DNA of 64,000 nt. It comes from Paenibacillus sp. GM2. Lineage in GTDB: Bacteria > Bacillota > Bacilli > Paenibacillales > Paenibacillaceae. Shown piece by piece: positions 17,609-25,135 of this stretch. Location: contig NZ_LN831279.1 in assembly GCF_900069005.2 (NCBI RefSeq), positions 2,003,140 to 2,067,139 of the forward strand. The letters run 5' to 3'. Within the stretch, counting starts at the first letter, position 1. Every line of letters begins with the position of its first letter. Under the pieces are notes generated by a model. It ran no database searches. It was given only the letters and a program-made list of their open reading frames with translations, and was not told the origin of the DNA. The position numbers were made by a program, and so were the translations under genes.

Positions 17609-18745
17609 TTATTTCTCATATGCCTCCATAACGGATTGGGTTAATTCATGCGTAAGAGCAAGCCCGCTTATGTCAGAAAAAGCCTGGCGAACGCCCTTTT
17701 CAGCAATCCATTCCTGCAGCTTCATGGCTTCATGATCCCCCGCGTAATCAAACTTGAGGGCCAGTGCCATGACCTTGGCCAAATGCTCGGTAACGCCCCC
17801 CTGTTCCCAGGCTTTAAGCGCCGGGCGAACCAGGCGATCCTCAGGTGACAGCTTACGAATCGGTGAACGCCCAACTCGAACAATCTCATCGCTTAGATAA
17901 GGGTTGCGGAAACGGTTCATAATTTTACGGATATATTCCTCATGCTCCTCTTCCTTGAAGCCGTAAGCTTCCACCAGCATGCTCCCTGTCTCCCGCAGCG
18001 CTCCATATACGAGGTTGATGACTTCTTCATCTCTCACCGCTTCCAGGATTGTTGCATACCCTTTGCGATAACCGGCGTAAGCCGTGCTGCAGTGACCCGT
18101 ATTCACGGTGAAGAGCTTGCGCTCAATGTAAGGGATCAGATCGTCAACATAGCGAACCCCGTTAATCTCCTGAGCCTCGTTGAACATTTGCTGCCGATCA
18201 ATAACCCACTCATAGAACGGTTCCACCGTGACTTCAAGCGGATCTTCATGGTGTTGCATAGGTACAATACGATCTACAGCCGAATCTGGAAAAGCAATCA
18301 GCGAGGCTGCCGTTTCCTGCTCCTGAACGGATAACAGCTCCATAACATGCTCTTTTAATTGCGTACTCGCTCCGATCGCATTTTCGCAAGCAATAATATG
18401 CAGCTTAGAGCCGCCGCGCTCCAGGCGTTGTTTAATTCCTGCAGCAATGCCCGGAGCGATATGTTTAAGCGTCGTTACGCCAACAGCTGTCGTAATGAGA
18501 TCCGCTGAGGCCACCTCTTCGGCAATTACAGCAGGATTTCGCCCATCAATAGCCGATACATTATGCACCGGGATGCGCTGCTCCGATTCATCTGCGATCT
18601 TGACCTCATAACTTCCGCGCTCTTGCAAAGCCCGAACAACCGTCTCATTTACATCCGAGAAGACGACATCATAACCCGACTCGGACAATAAGAGCCCGAT
18701 AAAACCTCTACCGATATTGCCTGCTCCAAAATGAAGGGCCTTCAT
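17609..18745 (-). CDS. mtlD: mannitol-1-phosphate 5-dehydrogenase
   Basis: A 378-residue NAD-dependent enzyme converting mannitol 1-phosphate to fructose 6-phosphate in the cytoplasm. The N-terminus begins directly with the nucleotide-binding motif HFGAGNIGRGFIG; the family stretches FPDSAVDRIVP and KLFTVNTGHCSTAYAGY, with the conserved catalytic region, are present. Length is typical. Its ATG overlaps the mtlF stop by four bases (ATGA), so translation is coupled to the EIIA protein. Confidence 0.96.
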   Translation of the reverse strand: MKALHFGAGNIGRGFIGLLLSESGYDVVFSDVNETVVRALQERGSYEVKIADESEQRIPVHNVSAIDGRNPAVIAEEVASADLITTAVGVTTLKHIAPGIAAGIKQRLERGGSKLHIIACENAIGASTQLKEHVMELLSVQEQETAASLIAFPDSAVDRIVPMQHHEDPLEVTVEPFYEWVIDRQQMFNEAQEINGVRYVDDLIPYIERKLFTVNTGHCSTAYAGYRKGYATILEAVRDEEVINLVYGALRETGSMLVEAYGFKEEEHEEYIRKIMNRFRNPYLSDEIVRVGRSPIRKLSPEDRLVRPALKAWEQGGVTEHLAKVMALALKFDYAGDHEAMKLQEWIAEKGVRQAFSDISGLALTHELTQSVMEAYEK

Positions 18746-19179
18746 TCTTCCATCCCGCTTTCAAAGATCTTCAGAATCTCTTCAGCGGATGTGGCGGTAC
18801 GCAAACTTTCCATGCTGTCATCATCGGAGCAGACCATAGCGAGGTTGGTCAGAATTCCCATATGCTCTCCTCTTTGTGCCGCAACCCCGACAACAAGCAC
18901 TGCCGGCTCATCCCCGCCAAAATTCACACCGTCCGGAATTTGCAATACAGCAAGTCCTGTCGATTTGATCATGGCTTTGGATTCATTGGTGCCATGAGGG
19001 ATCGCCAGCCCAGACCCCATATAAGTAGACAAATTGTTTTCGCGTTCAATCATTTTGTCGATATAGTCCTCATCAACATGCCCGGTATCAACCAACATTT
19101 GACCAACCAGGCGAATCGCTTCGTATTTATCTGATACCTTTACGTTTAATCGAATCTGTTCTGCGGATAAAATACTCAT
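18742..19179 (-). CDS. mtlF: PTS mannitol EIIA component
   Basis: A 145-residue free-standing EIIA protein of the mannitol/fructose family. The phosphorylated histidine is His62 in GLAIPHGTNESK, and the VLVVGVAA stretch is characteristic. It takes phosphate from HPr and gives it to the EIIB domain of MtlA, which lacks its own EIIA. The gene is six bases after mtlR and overlaps mtlD by four bases. The ribosome site (GAGAG) is weak, consistent with coupling. Confidence 0.95.
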   Translation of the reverse strand: MSILSAEQIRLNVKVSDKYEAIRLVGQMLVDTGHVDEDYIDKMIERENNLSTYMGSGLAIPHGTNESKAMIKSTGLAVLQIPDGVNFGGDEPAVLVVGVAAQRGEHMGILTNLAMVCSDDDSMESLRTATSAEEILKIFESGMEE

Positions 19180-19185
19180 CGATGA

Positions 19186-21333
19186 TCACTCTCTCTCCAG
19201 TTTGTTTAATAGATAAGTGCGAAGATGGGCCGACATCAGCTCTCTGATCTGCTGCTCCTGACCATTCGCAAGCGCTTCCATGATTTCTATATCTAACAGG
19301 GTAGCGCTTATTTCACTTAACACTTCAATACTTTCTCTAGATAACTGCTTTGGTGCCAGCATCAGCAGAAACCGTGACAATTCAGCGGCCCCTGGCTCCT
19401 CCATACTGAAGCTGTGGTCAAGCTCAAATAACATCAGTAGAGGCCTCTTCACCGTATCCGATCGGGTATGAAAGAGCGCTAATTCCGTTCCGGGAATCAT
19501 CTGCGTTCCATTCTTCTCCCGATCAAGCAGGAGTCTCGCAACTACATCGGGCTCTTCAACGGCTTCCTGAATCTGAGGATGATGACATGCGGCCTGCAGC
19601 CATTTCATGAGACTTGGCGTGCCGCTGATCTGCAGCGGAATCACACGGAATGCTTCCAATATCTCGATGCTCAGCTGAACACTTTTGTTGAGATAACGCA
19701 GATCCTCTATTGCCGCCATTCCAACCGGCTGTTCTTGATTCACTGCCGTCTTCTCAGCCGTACGCAAGTCTTCCTTTATCGTGTGATGCAGTAAACTATC
19801 TTGCATTTGCTCCTGCAACAGCTGCCTTGAGCCTCGCCCTTTAATATAGTTCCGAAGCTGAACCGTCTCCTCTTCATTCAACAGCGGACTTAACTTCAAA
19901 TATTGATCTTCGCGCAGAGGAAGTTCCACCGTGCTGATGATCAGATCGTAATCCGATCTTGGAATTCGCACTGCCTCATACCATGAAGCCTGACCAACGA
20001 TCTTGATCTGTGGGAACTCCCTCCGCAGTCGTACAGCCAACAGCTTGGAGGAACCGATCCCGCTCGTACAGACGATGACCACCCGCATGTTCGGATGAAT
20101 CTGCCCGATCCGTTCCCGGGAAGCTCCAAAATGCATGACTAGAAAAGCGATCTCTTCATCCGGGATATTGCTGTTGGGAAAAGCCGCACGGGCGGCTTGC
20201 CGAACCCGGCCGAACAATTCCCCATATTCCTTGCGAATCGTATCCATTAATGGATTGCGAATGCGCTGTCCGGCAGTGATCCGTTCCAGAGCGGCTCCCA
20301 AATGAGTGAATAACCCGTCCCTCAACGAACGGTCCGCCATATAATCCTGATCATCGAATTCTGCCATATAATGAATCAGGGATCGGACCGCTCCCGCCAG
20401 CTCCAGGTCATCAGCAGGCAATGATTCGCTCGCGTGCCCTCTCGCCTTCTCCAATAAGCTGGCGGTATATCTCATCTCAAACGTTGAATATTCGAGCTTC
20501 AATGCTTCGCCAAGATGGTGACACAAGCTTTCGACCTCCGCGATTTGTTCGTCAGGGGCTCCCTGTCTGTCGCGGAGCATCCGACCCGCCTCCGCCTCGC
20601 TGATCTCCCTCTTCGACCCTATACGGTCCGCAGCGATCGACAGGTGAATGAGCAGATCCGTATAAGCCTCTTCACTGAACGACTCCTCCAGAGACTGCTC
20701 TTCCCACTTCCACAATATCTCTTCGATCGTCCTAATCGAGTTGACGCCAGCCATCGACGCTATCCGGCGATCCACAGGGTGAAGGAAGTTCTGATCAGCT
20801 CCCGAGATAAGTGTCAAGTCATCGAAGCGAATTCCAACAAGATCCCGAATAGCTTCACGGATGGCGGGTTCAGAACCCTTGATCTCAACTCCATAACCTC
20901 GCCGCCGTATAAGCCGAAGCTTCTGCTTGTCAATCCAATCGGTCAGATCATCGAGATCTGCGGAAATTGTGGACACCGTTACCTTCATCTCGTGAGCCAA
21001 CGCATACAATTTGATCGGTTCATGAGATTCAAGCAATCTGTACAGCAGGTAGATCTGGCGTTCATCCGCTGAGTATTCCGCGTTAGCCGGAGTGAGGAGT
21101 TCTGACTTAATATGCTCAAGCCGCTCAGGCTCCCCATCCAGACTAAGACCCGAACCCGCTTTCCGGTGAAGCAAGATCCCCCTGCGATGCAAATAGCTCT
21201 CTACCGCATCGAGTTCCCTATGCACCGTTCGCGGACTCACGCGAATACTCTGGGCAATCTCGGCAACGGTGGATTCATAGGGACTGCGGAGAAGCAAGTC
21301 CAGGATCTGTCTCATGCGCTGTGTAATTTCCAT
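19186..21333 (-). CDS. mtlR: mannitol operon activator, PRD-containing
   Basis: A 715-residue transcriptional activator. In order: N-terminal winged helix-turn-helix (about 1-65) and a second HTH (about 90-150), two PTS regulation domains with conserved His230 (LLIHLS), His344 (LFTHLG) and His401 (VMHFGA), an EIIB-Gat-like domain with Cys422 (VVIVCTSGIGSS), and an EIIA-Mtl-like domain with His622 (ALFHTRSD). This is the layout of Bacillus MtlR, in which HPr and the EII proteins set activity by phosphorylation (established). The ATG at 21333 follows GGAGG. It is between mtlA and mtlF, as in Geobacillus. Confidence 0.95.
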   Translation of the reverse strand: MEITQRMRQILDLLLRSPYESTVAEIAQSIRVSPRTVHRELDAVESYLHRRGILLHRKAGSGLSLDGEPERLEHIKSELLTPANAEYSADERQIYLLYRLLESHEPIKLYALAHEMKVTVSTISADLDDLTDWIDKQKLRLIRRRGYGVEIKGSEPAIREAIRDLVGIRFDDLTLISGADQNFLHPVDRRIASMAGVNSIRTIEEILWKWEEQSLEESFSEEAYTDLLIHLSIAADRIGSKREISEAEAGRMLRDRQGAPDEQIAEVESLCHHLGEALKLEYSTFEMRYTASLLEKARGHASESLPADDLELAGAVRSLIHYMAEFDDQDYMADRSLRDGLFTHLGAALERITAGQRIRNPLMDTIRKEYGELFGRVRQAARAAFPNSNIPDEEIAFLVMHFGASRERIGQIHPNMRVVIVCTSGIGSSKLLAVRLRREFPQIKIVGQASWYEAVRIPRSDYDLIISTVELPLREDQYLKLSPLLNEEETVQLRNYIKGRGSRQLLQEQMQDSLLHHTIKEDLRTAEKTAVNQEQPVGMAAIEDLRYLNKSVQLSIEILEAFRVIPLQISGTPSLMKWLQAACHHPQIQEAVEEPDVVARLLLDREKNGTQMIPGTELALFHTRSDTVKRPLLMLFELDHSFSMEEPGAAELSRFLLMLAPKQLSRESIEVLSEISATLLDIEIMEALANGQEQQIRELMSAHLRTYLLNKLERE

Positions 21334-21413
21334 AGATCATGCCTCCAAAAAAGCGGTTGCAATAAGCGTAGGATGCTGACAATTGCCTACCCTGTGGCTT
21401 ATCGGTGTAACTG

Positions 21414-22877
21414 TTATTTCAATCGTTCAACAAGCACGTCATATTCCGGACTCTTCAGGAAATTATCGATAGAAATATGCTCGGCCTGCGGTGCAATTCC
21501 ACGGGCGCGATCCGTTAAGGTCTTATGCGTAACTACGATATCTGCGTCGGACGGAATGTCGCCAATCGCGGTATTACTAACTTCGATCGCTGACCCTACC
21601 GCTTTCATTTTCTTGCGTAAAATGGAGGCTCCCATAGCGCTTGATCCCATTCCCGCATCACAAGCAAAAATAATCTTACGAACCTCTTCCTTGCTCTTCA
21701 GTCCACCTGAAGCTTCCATCGCGATGGATGCGCTTGCTTCTCTTGCTGCAACCCCACTTGCAGCGAGCGAACCTGCCGCTTTCATATCCTTGACACGCTT
21801 GGTTGCTTCCTCCAATTCATCGCGGTCCTCTTCTTGTTTCTTCTCCGTCTTTAGCAATAGCGCTGAAACACCAAAGGAGACAATCGCTGCGGTAATCACA
21901 CCGCTCAATGCCGGAATAATCTCTCCACGCGGAGCCATAGCCAAATAAGCGATAATACTTCCCGGCGAAGGCGGACCAACAAGTCCGGCGTTCAGCAGCG
22001 AGAATGTAAGCGTACCTGTTATACCACCAGCTATAGCGGCGAGAATGAGTCGAGGCTTCATTAAAATGTACGGGAAGTAAATCTCATGAATCCCGCCGAA
22101 GAAATGTATAATCGCCGCTCCTGACGCTGACTGTCTGGCGCTGCCTCGACCGAAGAACATGTAAGCCAGCAGGATGCCAATACCGGGACCCGGGTTGGAT
22201 TCCAGCATATACAGCAGCGATTTACCCGCACTAAGCGCTTGCTCGGCGGCAATTGGACTTAGTACGCCGTGGTTGATCGCATTGTTAAGAAACAGGACCT
22301 TGGCTGGTTCGATCAGTATGTTGACCAGTGGAATCAGATGATTGCTGACCAGAAAATCCACACCCGCCGAGAGCGCGCTTGTAACCGCTTCAATAATACG
22401 CCCGACGATGGAGTATGAGATCAGAACGAGCCCACCGCCGATAATGCCCAGCGAGAAATTGTTTACCAGCATTTCAAAGCCGGATTTGATTTTGCCTTCT
22501 ACTGCTTTATCGAATTTCTTAAGCACCCAGGCGGCTCCAGGTCCAACAGCCATGGCGCCGAGGAACATCGGAATATCCGTACCGACGATCACTCCCATCG
22601 TAACGAGGGCACCGATTACCCCACCGCGCTGCTTATGAACCATCGTACCCCCGGTATAGCCGATTAAGAGCGGAAGCAGAAACTTGATCATCGGATCAAC
22701 GAGTTTGGCTAAATATTCATTCGGGATCCAGCCTGTTGGAATGAACAAAGCCGTAATCAAGCCCCATGCGATGAACGCCCCGATATTTGGCATCACCATG
22801 CCGCTTAGGAAACGTCCGAATTTTTGGACTCCCACCCGTGCAGATCCAGATGAAGTGGAAGATGTTGTTTGGGCCAT
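21414..22877 (-). CDS. mtlA: PTS mannitol transporter EIICB
   Basis: A 487-residue membrane protein that imports mannitol and phosphorylates it. The EIIC membrane domain occupies about residues 15-345, with the substrate motif GGIHEIYFPYILMKPR and NNAINHGVLSP; a charged linker follows; the EIIB domain has its phosphocysteine at Cys406 in FACDAGMGSSAMGAS. There is no EIIA domain, which is supplied by mtlF. The ATG at 22877 follows AGGGAGG. It is the first gene of the operon, with a promoter, cre-like site and operator upstream. Confidence 0.96.
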   Translation of the reverse strand: MAQTTSSTSSGSARVGVQKFGRFLSGMVMPNIGAFIAWGLITALFIPTGWIPNEYLAKLVDPMIKFLLPLLIGYTGGTMVHKQRGGVIGALVTMGVIVGTDIPMFLGAMAVGPGAAWVLKKFDKAVEGKIKSGFEMLVNNFSLGIIGGGLVLISYSIVGRIIEAVTSALSAGVDFLVSNHLIPLVNILIEPAKVLFLNNAINHGVLSPIAAEQALSAGKSLLYMLESNPGPGIGILLAYMFFGRGSARQSASGAAIIHFFGGIHEIYFPYILMKPRLILAAIAGGITGTLTFSLLNAGLVGPPSPGSIIAYLAMAPRGEIIPALSGVITAAIVSFGVSALLLKTEKKQEEDRDELEEATKRVKDMKAAGSLAASGVAAREASASIAMEASGGLKSKEEVRKIIFACDAGMGSSAMGASILRKKMKAVGSAIEVSNTAIGDIPSDADIVVTHKTLTDRARGIAPQAEHISIDNFLKSPEYDVLVERLK

Positions 22878-22942
22878 ATGACAGCCTCCCTATAGTTTTT
22901 TGCGAGCGGACTATTGGGATAATTACCGCTCGTTATGTACCT

Positions 22943-22971
22943 ATCGTATTGGACATCGGAGAGATACTCAA
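22943..22971 (-). promoter_or_regulatory. promoter of mannitol operon
   Basis: Minus strand -35 TTGAGT (22966-22971), 17-base spacer, -10 TACGAT (22943-22948). It is about 65 bases upstream of the mtlA start. Confidence 0.7.
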
Positions 22972-22976
22972 CAAAA

Positions 22977-22990
22977 TGAAAACGCTATAT
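22977..22990. promoter_or_regulatory. cre-like catabolite site
   Basis: TGAAAACGCTATAT matches 12 of 14 positions of the CcpA consensus TGWAANCGNTNWCA and abuts the -35 of the mtl promoter. This suggests catabolite control of the operon. Confidence 0.55.
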
Positions 22991-23011
22991 TGTCAGCATG
23001 ACTACTGACAA
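22990..23011. promoter_or_regulatory. probable MtlR operator
   Basis: A perfect 7-base inverted repeat, TTGTCAG then 8 bases then CTGACAA. The TTGTCA/TGACAA ends resemble the Bacillus MtlR site (TTGNCA...TGNCAA as I recall it), and the position upstream of the -35 suits an activator. Confidence 0.6.
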
Positions 23012-23194
23012 GACTTCACTAATCCGCCACCAAACCTTTAAAGGTAAGCTTTCTTTAATATGTGAATTCCATCACAATTATGGTTTTTTCTTACTGATTC
23101 CCTTCGGAAATCTATATTATTTAGGGGAAACACTTTAATTTATACATCTTTCAATATGGTATACTTTGGACAAAAAGATATCCTGGAGGAAGCG

Positions 23195-24337
23195 ATGACA
23201 ACTTTCGAGCAAGCGGCTTATAACACGAAGCAATATAGAAATTTGTTCAGGGAAATCGGCTATTCTGAGGAAGAAATCAACGCAAAGCTTGAAAGCACAT
23301 GGAATGAACTGTTCTACGGGGATTCGGATGTGCGGATCTACTACCAGTTGGACGAGAATAAAGGATATTTGCTGGATACCGGCAACCTTGATGTAAGAAC
23401 CGAAGGCCTATCCTACGGAATGATGATGGCTGTTCAGATGAACAAAAAAGAGGAATTTGATCGGCTGTGGACATTCGCTAAGCAATTCATGCAGCATACG
23501 GAAGGACGTTATAAAGATTATTTCGCTTGGCATTGCAAACCGGATGGAACGAGGTTGTCTCCGGGACCCGCACCAGATGGTGAAGAATTCTTTGCCATGG
23601 CGTTATTCTTCGCCTCAAATCGCTGGGGAGACGGGCCAGAGCCTTACGACTACTCGGCACAGGCGAGAACAATTCTCCGCGCTTGCCTGCATCAAGGCGA
23701 AAACGGAGAAGGCGATCCGATGTTTGATCCGGCAACCAAGCTGATCAAATTCGTGCCGGAATCTTCCTTTAGCGATCCTTCCTATCATCTCCCCCATTTC
23801 TATGAGTTGTTCGCCCTGTACGCGGATGAGCAGGATCGAGCCTTTTGGAGCGAAGCCGCTGAGGCAAGCCGAAGCTACCTGCATAAAGCCTGTCATCCGG
23901 TCACCGGACTGGCAGCAGAATATGCGAATTACGACGGAACACCTGCCGAGCCCCAGCCCCATGGCGACTACCGACATTTCTTCAGCGATGCGTACCGGGT
24001 TGCCGCGAATATTGCCCTCGATTGGGAATGGTTCCGGAAGGACCCTTGGCAGGTGGAGCAATCGAACCGGATTCAACGTTTCTTCCGCGATATTGACGTG
24101 TCGGACTACCGTCGCTATACGATTGACGGCCAGCCTTTTGAAGAAGCGGCGCTGCATCCTATAGGGCTGCTGGCGACCAATGCGGCGGCATCGCTGGCTG
24201 CGGACGGACCTGATGCGGAACGATTTGTACACCTGTTCTGGAATACCCCCCTTCGCAGCGGCAAACGGCGCTATTACGACAATTGTCTGTATTTTTTTGC
24301 CCTACTTGCTCTAAGCGGCAATTTCCGAATTTATTGA
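23195..24337 (+). CDS. GH8 reducing-end xylose-releasing exo-oligoxylanase
   Basis: A 380-residue cytoplasmic glycoside hydrolase of family 8 that trims xylose from the reducing end of xylo-oligosaccharides (EC 3.2.1.156). It strongly resembles Bacillus halodurans Rex in sequence: GYLLDTGNLDVRTEG(M/L)SYGMMMAVQM, GPAPDGEE(Y/F)FA and DPSYHLPHFYELF. The general acid falls at Glu70 (RTEG), Asp128 is in APDG, and the catalytic base is Asp265 (FFSDAYRVAAN), close to Asp263 of the known enzyme. No signal peptide is present, so substrates must be imported first. I use ATG 23195, with GGAGGA just upstream, not the frame from 23156. It stands alone, divergent from mtlA, and ends in its own terminator. 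Confidence 0.94.
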   Translation: MTTFEQAAYNTKQYRNLFREIGYSEEEINAKLESTWNELFYGDSDVRIYYQLDENKGYLLDTGNLDVRTEGLSYGMMMAVQMNKKEEFDRLWTFAKQFMQHTEGRYKDYFAWHCKPDGTRLSPGPAPDGEEFFAMALFFASNRWGDGPEPYDYSAQARTILRACLHQGENGEGDPMFDPATKLIKFVPESSFSDPSYHLPHFYELFALYADEQDRAFWSEAAEASRSYLHKACHPVTGLAAEYANYDGTPAEPQPHGDYRHFFSDAYRVAANIALDWEWFRKDPWQVEQSNRIQRFFRDIDVSDYRRYTIDGQPFEEAALHPIGLLATNAAASLAADGPDAERFVHLFWNTPLRSGKRRYYDNCLYFFALLALSGNFRIY

Positions 24338-24352
24338 TCAGTCAGGCAAATC

Positions 24353-24390
24353 AGAGGCAGCTTCCATACTGGAAGCCGCCTCTTTATTTT
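24353..24390 (+). terminator. terminator after GH8 gene
   Basis: Stem AGAGGCAGCTTCC / GGAAGCCGCCTCT (one mismatch) with a 5-base loop, followed by TTATTTTATT. Confidence 0.85.
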
Positions 24391-24422
24391 ATTAACCTAT
24401 TCTGCCCTATTTTTAAATTGGT

Positions 24423-24466
24423 CTTAAAGAACAATTAAGGTTAGCTTCAGGTTCGTTGTCTACAAT
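24423..24466 (+). promoter_or_regulatory. promoter with three phased direct repeats (OmpR-family type)
   Basis: CTTAAA (24423), ATTAAG (24434) and CTTCAG (24445) are spaced exactly 11 bases apart, one helical turn, and end 10 bases before a -10 TACAAT (24461-24466). No good -35 is present. This arrangement is typical of activation by an OmpR/PhoB-family response regulator. None is encoded nearby. Confidence 0.5.
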
Positions 24467-24535
24467 AGTATTAGAATTCATTTCTCACTTAACCCAACAT
24501 CAGGTACTCAAAACTATGAAACGAGGTTCTTCTAT

Positions 24536-24931
24536 ATGAACATAAAGCGAGTGATGATCGTCGGAACGATGGTAGCCGTAATTTCCTTCGGAAACACCGC
24601 GTTAAGCGGCTCCATCACAAGCGCAAGTCCGGTCGCCAGACTATCAGCAACCGACAATAAGAATCCTGGTAAGGATGATTTGCTAGAAGCTTTGAATCAA
24701 CCCTCTGACAAGGAACTGTACGAGTCGTTATATGAGGGAAAATCATTGTATGACATTGCGGCGGATCAAGACGGCGATATTGATCAAGTCATTGAGCTAC
24801 AGACCCACCAATTGCAAAAGCAGCTGGATGAGCGCCTAAAAAGCGGAAGCATTACTGCCAAGCAGTACGAAGCACATTGCCAAGAACTCAAGGAGCTTAT
24901 TGAACAAAGCGTGCTCACCTCCTTTGGCTAA
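24536..24931 (+). CDS. small secreted protein of unknown function
   Basis: A 131-residue protein with a Sec signal peptide (MNIKRVMIV, hydrophobic stretch, likely cleavage after SITSAS). The mature part is acidic and mostly helical: KELYESLYEGKSLYDIAADQ, then DQVIELQTHQLQKQLDERL, then SGSITAKQYEAHCQELKELI. The pattern 'G-K-S-L-x-D-I-A ... I-x-x-x-Q ... L-x-x-x-L' resembles DUF2680-type secreted helical repeats, but this is only a resemblance. Its promoter carries three phased repeats typical of OmpR-family control, so it may belong to an envelope response. The stop codon falls 22 bases before the 182-bp repeat element. Function unknown. Confidence 0.75.
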   Translation: MNIKRVMIVGTMVAVISFGNTALSGSITSASPVARLSATDNKNPGKDDLLEALNQPSDKELYESLYEGKSLYDIAADQDGDIDQVIELQTHQLQKQLDERLKSGSITAKQYEAHCQELKELIEQSVLTSFG

Positions 24932-24953
24932 CGAATCATTGAAAAACCTTCTC

Positions 24954-25135
24954 TAACGAAACTGAGCATCGCTAATCGGCCTAAAAAGGTGGTTTCAAAT
25001 TCTAACGAAACTAGGTATCGCTATTAAACGCAATGATTGGCTTAAAGCTGGTTTTTCCTTTAAATAACGATACGGAGATTCGTTAGAATAAATTTACCAC
25101 CGTTTTCGAGGAAATAACGATCCGTAGTTTCGTTA
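24954..25135. repeat. 182-bp four-unit inverted repeat element, copy 1
   Basis: Four copies of a 23-base unit (TAACGAAACT...ATCGCTA in forward form) in the order forward 24954-24976, forward 25003-25025, reverse 25063-25085, reverse 25113-25135. Unit starts are 49, 60 and 50 bases apart. The spacers are also partly complementary (GGTGGTTTCAAATT against AATTTACCACCG), so the whole element can fold into one long imperfect hairpin. A second copy with the same geometry is at 32131-32313. The final TTA of the last unit serves as the stop codon of the neighbouring MFS gene. Confidence 0.9.

Larger units (their letters stand above)
22878..23194. other. divergent control region between mtlA and GH8 gene
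   Basis: This 317-base gap holds, from the mtlA side: a leader hairpin with CGAGCGG / CCGCTCG arms (22903-22932), the mtl promoter (22943-22971), a cre-like site (22977-22990), a TTGTCAG / CTGACAA palindrome (22990-23011), and on the GH8 side an extended -10 TGGTATACT (23156-23164). No further gene is seen. Confidence 0.7.

Noticed and set aside
21112..21948. 278-residue open frame on the plus strand
   Set aside because: It is antisense to mtlR and mtlA, both with firm family matches, and has no ribosome site or recognisable domain.
23615..24232. 205-residue open frame on the minus strand
   Set aside because: Antisense to the GH8 gene, which matches a characterised enzyme along its whole length.
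24954..25135. CRISPR-like array
   Set aside because: Only four units, two inverted relative to the others, and spacers that are partly complementary to one another; no cas genes.
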